The translations under genes were made by a program, and so were the position numbers. Below the pieces are notes generated by a model. That model was not told the origin of the DNA. It made no database searches and saw only the letters and a program-made list of their open reading frames with translations. Positions 10,600 to 19,039 of a DNA stretch of 64,000 nucleotides are shown piece after piece (position 1 is the stretch's first letter; each line of letters starts with the position of its first letter). The DNA is from Paenibacillus aceti (GTDB lineage: Bacteria > Bacillota > Bacilli > Paenibacillales > Paenibacillaceae): contig NZ_KZ987724.1 in assembly GCF_003614185.1 (NCBI RefSeq), positions 3,067,324 to 3,131,323 of the forward strand. The letters are read 5' to 3'.

Positions 10600-10612
10600 T
10601 TATCGCACCTTC

Positions 10613-10924
10613 TTACGCTTGGATTTTCTCGATAGTTACTTTAGTGTAAGGTTGACGATGACCTTGTTTCTTATGGTAGTTCTTCTTAGGTTTGTATTTG
10701 TATACGACTACTTTTTGGCCCTTGCCGTGCTTCTCAACTTTCGCTGTTACACTAGCGCCGGATACCAATGGAGTTCCCGCTACCAAACCTTCACCTTTGG
10801 ATACTGCCAATACACGGTCGAACGTCACGCTAGCGCCGTCCTCAGCATTCAATTTCTCGATGTAAAGAACATCGCCCTCTTGAACACGGTATTGTTTACC
10901 ACCAGTTTCGATAATTGCGTACAT
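10613..10924 (-). CDS. rplU: 50S ribosomal protein L21
   Basis: The protein begins [14 protein letters not shown], the diagnostic L21 start, and ends with the [15 protein letters not shown] rRNA-binding region; it is 103 residues long. The ATG at 10924 has GAGGAGGTG upstream, so the six-residue extension open further upstream is not used. It is the first gene of rplU-prp-rpmA. Confidence 0.97.
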   Translation of the reverse strand: MYAIIETGGKQYRVQEGDVLYIEKLNAEDGASVTFDRVLAVSKGEGLVAGTPLVSGASVTAKVEKHGKGQKVVVYKYKPKKNYHKKQGHRQPYTKVTIEKIQA

Positions 10925-10929
10925 TTGCT

Positions 10930-11060
10930 TGCACCTCCTCATGTCTCAGACTCGCCTAATTCAGGTGCCGCTCTCCAAGGAAGCGGTCTTGCATACCCGA
11001 TCGGAGCGGTTACAGCATGTGTACAAGGCTCACTCATATCACATACCCTAGTATATTACC
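10930..11060 (-). ncRNA. Candidate L21 leader (5' regulatory RNA of rplU)
   Basis: About 130 bases without a gene precede rplU. On the minus strand a TAATATACT -10-like box near 11050 is followed by a GC-rich segment. That segment contains complementary pieces (ACCGCTCC with GGAGAGCGG) that can fold into a hairpin before the ribosome site. Bacillota commonly carry an L21 autoregulatory leader here. The hairpin is seen; identity with that RNA family is inferred from position. Confidence 0.45.
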
Positions 11061-11077
11061 ACGACGAGATATGAAAA

Positions 11078-11863
11078 TCAACTGGGATCATCACCGCTGC
11101 CAATCAACACCTCGACATCCAGCCTGTTCAGAGCTTCAATCCATTCCGGCGAGCAGCCCGGATCGGTTACAATCATGGAGATCTGCTCCAGAGGAGCAAT
11201 ATGTGCGAAGGTCGTGACTCCGAATTTGGAGTGATCGGCGACCACGATAGTTTCCTCGGTCCGCTGCATCATTTTTCGCGATACCAAGGCTTCCTCCAGA
11301 TGATAATCAGTGACTCCATCGACGATTGAAATACCTCCGGCTGAAATAAAAGCTTTATTCACTTTAAACTGCTCCAGGAGTTGATGCGCGATCGCATCGG
11401 TCGCCGCTTGACAGTTCTTGCTGACCTCGCCACCGGCAAAGATCACCTTGCCCTGAAAATCCTCCAACGCACAGGTAAGAATCGGTACGGAGTTGGTAAT
11501 GACCGTCACATCGGCGCGATGCTTCAACTCCCGCATGATCTCCAAAGTGGTCGTACCGTTATCCAGCAGGATCGTCTCTCCCTCTTTCACCAACGAAGCC
11601 GCGAGCTTGCCAATCGACTGCTTCTCCGCATAATGCATTTGCGACCTCTTGAGGAAGGTCGGTTCAATCCACTCCGAGCGAGTCTGTACCGCTCCGCCAT
11701 AGACCTTGCGCAGCTTCCCTTCCTTCTCCAGCCGATCCAGATCCCGGCGTATCGTCTCGGTCGAGACGTTGAACAGCGCCGCGAGCGCATGCACCTGGAC
11801 CTTACCTTCAGCGCTTAGCTGGGACAGTATAGTCTGACGACGTTCCTCGTGAGTTAAGGACAT
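11078..11863 (-). CDS. DeoR-family transcriptional regulator
   Basis: This 261-residue protein has a DeoR-type winged helix at the N-terminus (HEERRQTILSQL, then a recognition helix with STETIRRDLDRLEKEG). A sugar-phosphate-binding effector domain follows, with DNGTTTLEIMREL and the late VVADHSKFG motif. Such proteins usually repress sugar or nucleoside catabolic genes and release DNA when bound by a phosphorylated sugar. It is divergent from the phosphoesterase and transporter genes, which are its likely targets. Confidence 0.9.
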   Translation of the reverse strand: MSLTHEERRQTILSQLSAEGKVQVHALAALFNVSTETIRRDLDRLEKEGKLRKVYGGAVQTRSEWIEPTFLKRSQMHYAEKQSIGKLAASLVKEGETILLDNGTTTLEIMRELKHRADVTVITNSVPILTCALEDFQGKVIFAGGEVSKNCQAATDAIAHQLLEQFKVNKAFISAGGISIVDGVTDYHLEEALVSRKMMQRTEETIVVADHSKFGVTTFAHIAPLEQISMIVTDPGCSPEWIEALNRLDVEVLIGSGDDPS

Positions 11864-11993
11864 AAAGACTCCTCCTATATAAATTGGTTTGGCGAATTTA
11901 GCAGGATTTATCAGGAATTAGCAGGGGCCATTCCAACTATATCTCAACTATATTCCACCGACACATTCCATCGAATCAATTCCACCGAACCTA

Positions 11994-12020
11994 TGTGTTT
12001 TGTTGTTGTTTTCATTTTTA
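11994..12020. promoter_or_regulatory. Putative DeoR operator, regulator-proximal copy
   Basis: Read on the minus strand this site contains AAAACAACAACAAAACA. The same AAAACAACA core recurs on the plus strand at 12156-12190, next to the opposite promoter. Repeated A-rich operators on both sides of a divergent region are typical of DeoR-family autoregulation. Function is inferred. Confidence 0.45.
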
Positions 12021-12121
12021 GTTTATAGGTAACTCACAACCGTTGTCAAACTGCTGCGCATTACCGGCAAGGCCAATTGTTAACGCAATGTATACGAAAT
12101 TTGTATTATTGTAAAAAAGCA

Positions 12122-12150
12122 TTGACAAAACGATTCCCTGAGCATAAAAT
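12122..12150 (+). promoter_or_regulatory. Promoter of phosphoesterase-transporter operon
   Basis: A consensus -35 TTGACA (12122-12127), a 17-base spacer and TAAAAT (12145-12150) lie 60 bases before the ATG of the metallophosphoesterase. This is a strong predicted sigma-A promoter. Confidence 0.75.
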
Positions 12151-12155
12151 CAACA

Positions 12156-12190
12156 CGAAAACAACATTAAATTAACATAAAACAACACCA
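12156..12190 (+). promoter_or_regulatory. Putative DeoR operator, promoter-proximal copies
   Basis: CGAAAACAACATTA and CATAAAACAACACCA share the AAAACAACA core and lie immediately downstream of the -10 box, where a bound repressor would block transcription. They match the inverted copy at 11994-12020. Likely bound by the adjacent DeoR protein (inference). Confidence 0.5.
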
Positions 12191-12210
12191 AAACACCAAG
12201 GAGGGGCATT

Positions 12211-13155
12211 ATGAGCCACCGCTTAGCTTTTCGACAGGATGGAACTTTTACAATTGTACAATTTACGGATCTTCACTGGAAGGACGGAGGAGACGCGGAT
12301 CTTCAAACCCGTGAATTAATGAAGCTGACACTAGATGCGGAGAAACCAGATCTCGTCGTATTTACAGGAGATGTGATATACACGGGTCACAATACCAATT
12401 GCACCGACCCGGTTCAAGCCTTCCGCGATGCGGTAGCTACAGTAGAAGGATACGGCATCCCATGGGCAGTTGTATTCGGCAACCATGATACAGAGAGCAT
12501 GATTACTCGGGAAGAGCTTATGCAAGTCATTCTCGACCATCAGCACACTGTAACGGAAGCTGGACCGAAGGAGATCTACGGAGAAGGCAATTATACGATT
12601 GAATTAATGGATTCCAAGGGACGTCCGGCAGCGAATCTGTATTTCCTGGACTCGGGCAGCACCTCGCCTCTACCGCATGTTCCCTACTATAACTGGGTAC
12701 GCCGCGATCAGATGAACTGGCTGGCTAGTGAATCGGTCCGGCTTAATCCGGCGGATCAGGCGGAGAAATTGCCAGCGCTTGCTTTCTTCCACATTCCTGT
12801 TCCCGAATATCAACAGATGTGGGATACCGAGGTCTGCTACGGCCATAAGCATGAACCTGTCTGCAGCGCGCCCGTCAATTCAGGCTTGTTCACCACCTTA
12901 CTTGAGATGGGGGATGTCATCGGTACCTTCTGCGGCCATGATCATGTGAATGATTATCACGGTACACTTCATGGCATTCGCCTCTGCTATGGCAGAGCAA
13001 CAGGCCTCAACACTTATGGTCGCGAAGGCTTCCCGCGCGGTGCCCGCGTCATCCGTCTGACGGAAGGCGAGAGAGATTTCACTACTTGGCTACGCCTTGA
13101 GAACGGTTCGAAGATCACTGAGCAGCCTATCCATCAACCGGAGAATGCAAAATAA
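12211..13155 (+). CDS. Calcineurin-like metallophosphoesterase
   Basis: This 314-residue protein has the full metal-binding set of the family: FTDLHW (D-x-H), FTGDVIY (GD), FGNHDTE (GNHD), a His in AFFHIP, and CGHDHVND (GHDH). No signal peptide is visible, so it is probably cytoplasmic. Its substrate is unknown; partnership with a DeoR regulator and an EamA transporter hints at a phosphorylated sugar or nucleotide metabolite. The start has AAGGAGGGG upstream. Confidence 0.85.
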   Translation: MSHRLAFRQDGTFTIVQFTDLHWKDGGDADLQTRELMKLTLDAEKPDLVVFTGDVIYTGHNTNCTDPVQAFRDAVATVEGYGIPWAVVFGNHDTESMITREELMQVILDHQHTVTEAGPKEIYGEGNYTIELMDSKGRPAANLYFLDSGSTSPLPHVPYYNWVRRDQMNWLASESVRLNPADQAEKLPALAFFHIPVPEYQQMWDTEVCYGHKHEPVCSAPVNSGLFTTLLEMGDVIGTFCGHDHVNDYHGTLHGIRLCYGRATGLNTYGREGFPRGARVIRLTEGERDFTTWLRLENGSKITEQPIHQPENAK

Positions 13156-13173
13156 CAGAAAGGCTAACCTACA

Positions 13174-14031
13174 ATGCTGATACCTATTTTACTTGTTCTC
13201 GCATCCGGACTATGTCACGCTGTCTGGAACCTCTTTACGAAACGGAGCATTAACAAAGGCGTCTTCCTGTGGACGATTATGATGATCCCCGCGGTCCTTC
13301 TACTGCCTGTGCTAATTGCAGAGCTCTGGAGAACTCCGCTATCCTGGGGTGACTATGGACTATTAGTGCTGTCCGTTGTGTTACAAGGTGTATACTCCTG
13401 GCTCCTGTCCAAAACCTATGAGCTAGGTGATCTATCGCAAATTTATCCGATTATGCGGGGCACAAGCACCTTGCTGGTGCCTTTGATCGGGGTTGTTTTT
13501 CTCAAGGAATCCTTGTCTCTATTCGGTTGGACCGGAATCATCCTGATGATCGGCGGGTTCTTCGTACTTAGTGGAGTCACTGTCGGAAACAAGCAGACCG
13601 CTAGACAACCACAAAGTCTGAAGCCCTTCGCCTTGGCGCTTCTGGTAGGGCTGTGTACGACCAGTTATGTATTCGTAGATAAGCTGAACCTTCAGAATAT
13701 CTCTCCTCTGGCTTTGCTCGAAGTGACCAATATCGGTTTTGTAGCGGGTCTGACCCCGCTCGTGCTGACTTCAAAGGCATTGAAGCGAGAATGGAAGGCC
13801 AATCACAAGACGATTCTTCTCGGTGCGATCCTGAATCCTGGCTCGTATCTGCTCTTCCTGTTTGCGATGCAGCAGGCGCCGATGGCTCATATTAGCCCAT
13901 TGCGAGAAATCGGGACGGTGTTCGCTACTTTCCTCGGCGTGCTGATTCTCAAGGAACAGCAGGGCCTGAAGCGGATTGCTACCTCGATTATCATCTTCTG
14001 CGGAATTATGCTGATCGGGATATTGGGATAA
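13174..14031 (+). CDS. EamA/DMT-family transporter
   Basis: This 285-residue protein is almost entirely hydrophobic with about ten predicted membrane helices in two repeats. Each repeat ends with an EamA-like GVVFLKESL or LGVLILKEQQ segment. The family exports or imports small metabolites; the substrate is not evident. It begins 19 bases after the phosphoesterase stop and ends in a terminator, so the two genes form an operon. Confidence 0.85.
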   Translation: MLIPILLVLASGLCHAVWNLFTKRSINKGVFLWTIMMIPAVLLLPVLIAELWRTPLSWGDYGLLVLSVVLQGVYSWLLSKTYELGDLSQIYPIMRGTSTLLVPLIGVVFLKESLSLFGWTGIILMIGGFFVLSGVTVGNKQTARQPQSLKPFALALLVGLCTTSYVFVDKLNLQNISPLALLEVTNIGFVAGLTPLVLTSKALKREWKANHKTILLGAILNPGSYLLFLFAMQQAPMAHISPLREIGTVFATFLGVLILKEQQGLKRIATSIIIFCGIMLIGILG

Positions 14032-14057
14032 GTCAAGTTCATAGCGTTAAGTGCATA

Positions 14058-14094
14058 AGTCGAGTCTGGAGCGTGATCTCCGGCTCGGCTTTTT
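14058..14094 (+). terminator. Terminator of phosphoesterase-EamA operon
   Basis: AGTCGAGTCTGGAG pairs with CTCCGGCTCGGCT around a six-base loop and is followed by TTTTT, 27 bases after the EamA stop. Confidence 0.85.
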
Positions 14095-14192
14095 GGCTTT
14101 TCACCCCACGAGCATTGTAATATTTATACATATTAGGTATCCTGAATTTGAATGAATTGCTTGAGTTCCTATTATTTAGTCGAGGTGAAAAT

Positions 14193-14792
14193 ATGAAAAA
14201 AAGACTTTCTAGACTGCTGGTCTCGGTCTGTTTTCTTGTCTTCATCGCGGAATGGGATCGTCAGGGATATTATACGATGCGCTATAATCTGAGGAACTCC
14301 CAGGTCACCAGACTGTGGGATAACGATGATGGCGGAAGCACGTCCATCCGTGCTATTCATCACCAGAGGATCTATTTCGGTTATTACTATCCTTCTGAGG
14401 AGAGAGGGATTTCAGACCTGCTGGATGAGCGAGCGCTTAAGGTTTATTCCTCCCAGCTGAACGGGAAGGATATCCAGGAAGAAACGGGCATTCCGCCGGC
14501 ACCGATCATTTTCAATACGCTGATCGATGATCAGTACAGCTATGTGCGCCCTGTATCGTTCCAGTTAAAGAGGATTGAAGGGATTGCTGACGAGTTGAAA
14601 ATCTACAAGAACTCTAAGCTTGTTCACAGCATCCCTATGTCCCCTGAATCCGTGTATCAATCTATAATCGTCGGAGATGAGCGTTATATGTTCATGACAG
14701 GAACCGCTGATAATAAGAGCTATATTCAATATTTAGATAAGCAGGAGATCGAGACGGGGACAGCTGATTTCAAAAAGATACTGGAAGATTAG
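14193..14792 (+). CDS. Hypothetical membrane-anchored or secreted protein
   Basis: I do not recognise this 199-residue protein. A basic N-terminus and one hydrophobic segment (MKKRLSRLLVSVCFLVFIA) suggest a signal anchor or signal peptide. The rest is soluble and rich in Tyr and charged residues. The start at 14193 has GAGGTG seven bases upstream; an open extension further upstream has no ribosome site. It is a single gene between two terminators. Confidence 0.65.
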   Translation: MKKRLSRLLVSVCFLVFIAEWDRQGYYTMRYNLRNSQVTRLWDNDDGGSTSIRAIHHQRIYFGYYYPSEERGISDLLDERALKVYSSQLNGKDIQEETGIPPAPIIFNTLIDDQYSYVRPVSFQLKRIEGIADELKIYKNSKLVHSIPMSPESVYQSIIVGDERYMFMTGTADNKSYIQYLDKQEIETGTADFKKILED

Positions 14793-14817
14793 GTAGAATA
14801 TTTCTAGCTATCAAATA

Positions 14818-14849
14818 GAAAACCCACACTTCCATGGAAGTGTGGGTTT
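14818..14849 (+). terminator. Terminator hairpin
   Basis: AAACCCACACTTC-CATG-GAAGTGTGGGTTT is a perfect 13-bp stem. It sits 25 bases after the preceding stop, with T-rich flanks on both strands, and may work in both directions. Confidence 0.75.
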
Positions 14850-14865
14850 GGGCTAACAATGCCTA

Positions 14866-15058
14866 TTCTAATGAAACTGGGTAGCGCTATTTGCGCCAAA
14901 AAGGGCCGCCCGCGATTCTAAACGAAACTAGGTAGCGCTATTGAAGCAAATTTGGGGGCTAATGCCCGGTTTTGACCAGAATAGCGATATGAGGTTTCGT
15001 TAAAATTTTCTTATCGCTGATTTGGCGAAAATAACGATATGGTGTTTCGTTAGAGATT
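14866..15058. repeat. Cluster of four intergenic repeat units
   Basis: Two direct units (14866-14893 and 14915-14942) read attctaa-cgaaact-ggtagcgctatt, with small variations. Two inverted units (14980-15006 and 15030-15058) read aata-cgatatg-ggtttcgtta, the approximate reverse complement. Nothing here is coding. It looks like a dispersed palindromic repeat family between the hypothetical gene and rng, with several copies decayed together. Confidence 0.65.
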
Positions 15059-15078
15059 CCGCAACCCCAGCCAGCCGA

Positions 15079-16272
15079 TTATTCACTCAACAACAGTACA
15101 TTTTCTTCACGCACCCGCTTGCGGGTCATCTCCAGCAGGCCAAGCTTGGTCCAGCCCAGAATATGATGCTGGGTCCGGTCGCCCTCCAGCGAGGATTCCA
15201 GCATATCCAATACAGCATTCTGATGCTCTTCCCGGTCCATATCTATGAAATCGACAATAATAATGCCGCCGGCGTCGCGCAGCCGTACCAATCTGGCAAT
15301 TTCCTGCGCCGCCTCCATATTCGTCTGGAACACCGTCTCCTCCAGCGTCTGTCCGCCGGTGAATCTACCGGTATTTACATCGATCACCGTCATTGCCTCG
15401 GTATTATCCCATACTATGTATCCGCCGCCCGGAAGCCAGATTTTCCTCTGGAAATCCTTCTCTAGCTGCTGGCGAATTCCATAATGCTCGAACAATCCTT
15501 CCTCGCCGCCATACACCATAAGCTTGGGCGATTTGCCTGGAAGCATCGTATCCAGAAAAGCCGTAGTCTGTTCTAATTGCTCGCGGCAATCCATAATCAG
15601 CTCATCCGTCTCCGGACTATAGATGTCCCGCATTAATCGCTGGAGCATCCCGAGATCATGGTGAAGCAAGCTCGGCGCTCTCACATCCTCCGCTTTGCGC
15701 TGAATATGATGCCAACGCTCCCGCAGCATCCCCAGATCCTCTGCTATAGCCTCCGGCTCCGCATTCTCCGCCACCGTGCGCAGAATAAGTCCTTCCTCTT
15801 CGTCTCGCAATTCCTCGCCAATCGTCCTTAACCTTGCTCTTTCCTCTTCCAGCCCAATTTTCTTGGAAACCGCAACATAGCCTGCCGTAGGCATGTAGAC
15901 GAGCCACCTGCCCGGCAAGGAATAATGAGTCGTTACCCGAGCCCCCTTATTCCCGAAAGCATCCTTAACCACCTGTACAACCAGTTCTTGTCCCGGTTTG
16001 AGCAGGCTTGAAATCAACGGCTTTTGCCGCGGCTGTTTCTCCAAATGCGGGTGAAGCAAGTCATCGATATAAAGAAATGCATTCTTCTTCTGTCCGATAT
16101 CGACAAAAGCAGCCTGCATACCAGGAACTACATTCACAACTTTGCCCTTGAAAAAGCTGCCCACCAGTCCCCGTTTCTGAGAACTTTCCGCTGCATACTC
16201 CACCAGTCTGCCATCTTCCAGCAGCGCCATTTGGGTGGAATCAGGACCGCAGTGAACAATCATTCGCTTCAT
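15079..16272 (-). CDS. rng: Ribonuclease E/G family protein (short form)
   Basis: This is an RNase G-type endoribonuclease acting in rRNA and mRNA processing. The 397-residue protein has an S1 domain (about 35-120), the RNase E/G catalytic domain, and the metal-binding aspartates in VIDVNTGR and IVDFIDM. It stops shortly after the conserved MTRKRVRE segment and so lacks the CPxC zinc-link found at this point in E. coli RNase E/G. The start is the ATG at 16272, five bases after AGGGTGAG. It occupies the site between spoIVFB and rplU. Confidence 0.88.
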   Translation of the reverse strand: MKRMIVHCGPDSTQMALLEDGRLVEYAAESSQKRGLVGSFFKGKVVNVVPGMQAAFVDIGQKKNAFLYIDDLLHPHLEKQPRQKPLISSLLKPGQELVVQVVKDAFGNKGARVTTHYSLPGRWLVYMPTAGYVAVSKKIGLEEERARLRTIGEELRDEEEGLILRTVAENAEPEAIAEDLGMLRERWHHIQRKAEDVRAPSLLHHDLGMLQRLMRDIYSPETDELIMDCREQLEQTTAFLDTMLPGKSPKLMVYGGEEGLFEHYGIRQQLEKDFQRKIWLPGGGYIVWDNTEAMTVIDVNTGRFTGGQTLEETVFQTNMEAAQEIARLVRLRDAGGIIIVDFIDMDREEHQNAVLDMLESSLEGDRTQHHILGWTKLGLLEMTRKRVREENVLLLSE

Positions 16273-16338
16273 CATCTCACCCTTTGCCTTACTTTCTATC
16301 AAAAAACTGCCCTACCATTATAACATGACATAGGCATG

Positions 16339-17196
16339 CTAAGCGCCTGGCTTTCCCCGTAAAAAAGAGGAAATTATCCGCTGCTCCGGCAAGACAGCCA
16401 CGATATCCCCTTGTTGATTCATCACATAGACGAAATGATACTTCTGTCTTCTAAATAGACGCAAAATTTGCTCCAAAGGTTGCGATTTATTCGTTACAAT
16501 CGGCTGGGCCAGCCCTCCGTTCATCCAATGGCGTACATACACTTGCTCCCGATTCACTAGAAAACGCATAAAACGGTACATAATATTGCGATAATCCATC
16601 CAATTTGAATAGAATAGAAAGATTCCGACCAACAGCAAATTTAAATTGGGCATGCCTTGTCCAAACATATATGGGACTACTGCATACAGGATCACTAACA
16701 CGCTGAACAGTAGACTGATCCGCAAGGAATAGACGAGTGTGAGGTGAAAGGGAAGTATCGTGCTGCAGAGTGATTGCCATACCTTGCCTCCATCGAGGGG
16801 CAGAATCGGCAGCAGATTAAATAGAGCGATCAGGAGATTACTATGGATAAAATAAATAAAGAAGGCGCCCTCCCATAATCCACAAACCTTCAGCAGCAAG
16901 GATATACCTATTAGAATGACATTCTGCAAAGGCCCGGCCAAGGCGATCGCGATCTCCCGGCGCACGGTCAGATGACTCGTATCCTCCATCTCCGCCACCC
17001 CACCGAACGGAAGCATCTGGATGGACAGCACATTTACGTCGAAGCATCTGGCGGCGAATACATGGCCTAGCTCATGGATGAATACGATCGCGAACAAGGC
17101 GATCAGCTCCAGGAAATGCCCGGTCAGCACCGAAGCGAGCATGATGATGACAAAAAAGGGATGTACCGAAATCTTGATGCCACTCCACTTAATCAA
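16339..17196 (-). CDS. spoIVFB: SpoIVFB intramembrane metalloprotease
   Basis: This site-2-type protease cleaves pro-sigma-K in the mother cell during sporulation. The 285-residue protein has several membrane helices, the zinc motif HELGH near residue 42, and the second metal motif NLLPILPLDGG. A C-terminal CBS-like domain (about 215-280) follows, as in SpoIVFB. It overlaps the spoIVFA stop by eight bases. Confidence 0.93.
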   Translation of the reverse strand: MIKWSGIKISVHPFFVIIMLASVLTGHFLELIALFAIVFIHELGHVFAARCFDVNVLSIQMLPFGGVAEMEDTSHLTVRREIAIALAGPLQNVILIGISLLLKVCGLWEGAFFIYFIHSNLLIALFNLLPILPLDGGKVWQSLCSTILPFHLTLVYSLRISLLFSVLVILYAVVPYMFGQGMPNLNLLLVGIFLFYSNWMDYRNIMYRFMRFLVNREQVYVRHWMNGGLAQPIVTNKSQPLEQILRLFRRQKYHFVYVMNQQGDIVAVLPEQRIISSFLRGKPGA

Positions 17197-18097
17197 ACGA
17201 AATCACATCCGCGGGATCGATATATCGATCATTCTTTTTCAAGGCAAAATAGAGGGTTGGAAGTGCATCTCCTTCACCAGCAGCAAGGCTTCCGATGGAC
17301 TCGCCCCCTTCGATCCAGTCTCCCCGGTTCACCGTGGTCTGCTCCAAATATCCATAGATCGATTTATATCCATTCGCATGCTGAATCGTCACTGTCATCC
17401 CTGTCAGCGCATCCTGCTTCACATCCAGTACACGGCCTGTATCGATGCTTCTCACTAGCAGGCTATCCGCCGCAAGCTGTTTCGGAACTAGCTCAACCCC
17501 CTTCAGATTCAAAGCAAAGGGATTAGCCAGATGTCCGCTCAGCGGTGAGATAAACCCCCTGGCCGCTCCAACCTTTACCCCCTTCTCCTCATTATGCTTG
17601 AAGATCGGGATGAAAGAGGGTGCTCCGCCTATATTTTTCTCATACCATGCTTCGATCGCGCCAAAGTCCATCTCCTCCGTCATGGCCTTGGCCACGAAGA
17701 CTCTAACGGGAAAAGCCCAATCCGGTTCATAACGCTCTATCCCCCAGATGCCGATAAAAATAAGCGCACTGATCAAAAGACGCAGAAACATCGCCGTCCA
17801 GAAGCTGATACGCCGCTTCCCGCCAAAATAGTCATCCCTTTCACCGGAGTAATAGCTGGGGCTCTCCTGCCATCGTCCTTGCCCCCGCTTCCAGAGCAGC
17901 TCAGGATCTGCCTCTTCCTGCTGATCTATGATGTTAGGGTAACGGTTGGCAGGCTCCCGCTGCACCGACTGAGCCGACAGGCGATAAGCAGGGTCGCTCC
18001 ATTCCTTCTCCTGGAGGACTGGCCTGTGCGCTTCCGGTGAGGTTAACTGCTTGATCCTCTCTTCCCGCCGCTTCTTAATATTCGACTTCACATCCAT
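17189..18097 (-). CDS. spoIVFA: SpoIVFA, regulator of SpoIVFB (M23-like)
   Basis: SpoIVFA tethers and inhibits SpoIVFB until a forespore signal arrives. The protein has a long, charged cytoplasmic N-terminus and one membrane helix (about residues 105-125). The external C-terminal domain is related to M23/LytM peptidases, with GFISPLSGHLANPF and a late YGYLEQT segment. The canonical zinc ligands appear degenerate (GHLANPFALN), as expected for the regulatory homologue. I chose the ATG at 18097, which has GGAGGA upstream (302 residues). Confidence 0.88.
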   Translation of the reverse strand: MDVKSNIKKRREERIKQLTSPEAHRPVLQEKEWSDPAYRLSAQSVQREPANRYPNIIDQQEEADPELLWKRGQGRWQESPSYYSGERDDYFGGKRRISFWTAMFLRLLISALIFIGIWGIERYEPDWAFPVRVFVAKAMTEEMDFGAIEAWYEKNIGGAPSFIPIFKHNEEKGVKVGAARGFISPLSGHLANPFALNLKGVELVPKQLAADSLLVRSIDTGRVLDVKQDALTGMTVTIQHANGYKSIYGYLEQTTVNRGDWIEGGESIGSLAAGEGDALPTLYFALKKNDRYIDPADVISFD

Positions 18098-18189
18098 CGT
18101 CCTCATTCCTCCGCTCAGACTGCTTGTCATACTCTATATTTATGAGCGGTCGAGCAGGAATATGAACAAGCTTCCCCCGCCTGACAATT

Positions 18190-18226
18190 CAAAAAAAACC
18201 GATGCTAAGCATCAGCACCGGTTCAT
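18190..18226 (-). terminator. Terminator after minD
   Basis: On the minus strand a hairpin with arms ACCGGTGCTGATG and CATCGGT is followed by eight T residues, 15 bases after the minD stop. It separates minCD from spoIVFA. Confidence 0.8.
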
Positions 18227-18241
18227 TTCTATTTTATCTAA

Positions 18242-19036
18242 TTAGCCCATTCCAAAAAACTTCTTGAAGCGCTTGAAGCGCCCCTGCTTCTGCTCTAACA
18301 GCATCAGCGGCACGGTATCTCCCAGAATACGACGCGCGATATTGCGATAGGCGATGGCAGCCATTGATTCTGGATTCATCACCGTAGGCTCGCCAGTATT
18401 GGCCGCCTTAATGACGAGTTCATCATCCGGTACGATCCCCAGCAGATCGATATTCAACACCTGAAGAACGTCATCGATATCGAGCATATCGCCCGTCTTC
18501 ACCATATTCGTGCGAATCCGGTTCACCACCAACTTCGGCGAGGAAATCTGTGAATTTTCCAGCAATCCGATAATCCGATCCGCATCGCGCACGGCAGCGT
18601 TCTCCGGTGTCGTCACGACAATAGCCTGATCGGCGCCAGCGATGGCATTTCTAAATCCTTGTTCGATCCCGGCAGGACAGTCGATGATAATATATTCATA
18701 TTCCTTCTTCAGTTCCAGTACAATATCCTTCACCTGCTCAGGCGTCACTGCATTCTTATCCTTGGTCTGCGCAGCTGGCAGCATGTACAATTCATCAAAC
18801 CGCTTGTCCTTGACCAGCGCCTGATTCAAGCGGCAGCGTCCTTCAGCCACATCGATCAGATCGTAGATGATTCTGTTTTCCAGTCCCATGACGACATCGA
18901 GGTTCCTAAGGCCGATATCCGTATCCACCAGACATACCTTCTTGCCGAGCAGCGCAAGCGCTGTGCCGATATTTGCCGAGGTAGTCGTCTTGCCGACACC
19001 GCCTTTGCCAGACGTGACAACGATAGCTTCTCCCAT
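18242..19036 (-). CDS. minD: Septum site-determining ATPase MinD
   Basis: MinD is a membrane-bound ATPase that recruits MinC to block division at the poles. The deviant Walker A motif TSGKGGVGKTT, the IDCPAGIEQG motif and the C-terminal amphipathic membrane-targeting helix (RFKRFKKFFGMG) are all visible. Length is 264 residues. The ATG at 19036 lies six bases after AAGGGGTG, which itself encodes the end of minC. Confidence 0.97.
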   Translation of the reverse strand: MGEAIVVTSGKGGVGKTTTSANIGTALALLGKKVCLVDTDIGLRNLDVVMGLENRIIYDLIDVAEGRCRLNQALVKDKRFDELYMLPAAQTKDKNAVTPEQVKDIVLELKKEYEYIIIDCPAGIEQGFRNAIAGADQAIVVTTPENAAVRDADRIIGLLENSQISSPKLVVNRIRTNMVKTGDMLDIDDVLQVLNIDLLGIVPDDELVIKAANTGEPTVMNPESMAAIAYRNIARRILGDTVPLMLLEQKQGRFKRFKKFFGMG

Positions 19037-19039
19037 CAA

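Noticed and set aside
17189-18097. Active M23 endopeptidase
   Set aside because: The expected HxxxD and HxH zinc ligands are not intact, and position next to spoIVFB identifies it as SpoIVFA.
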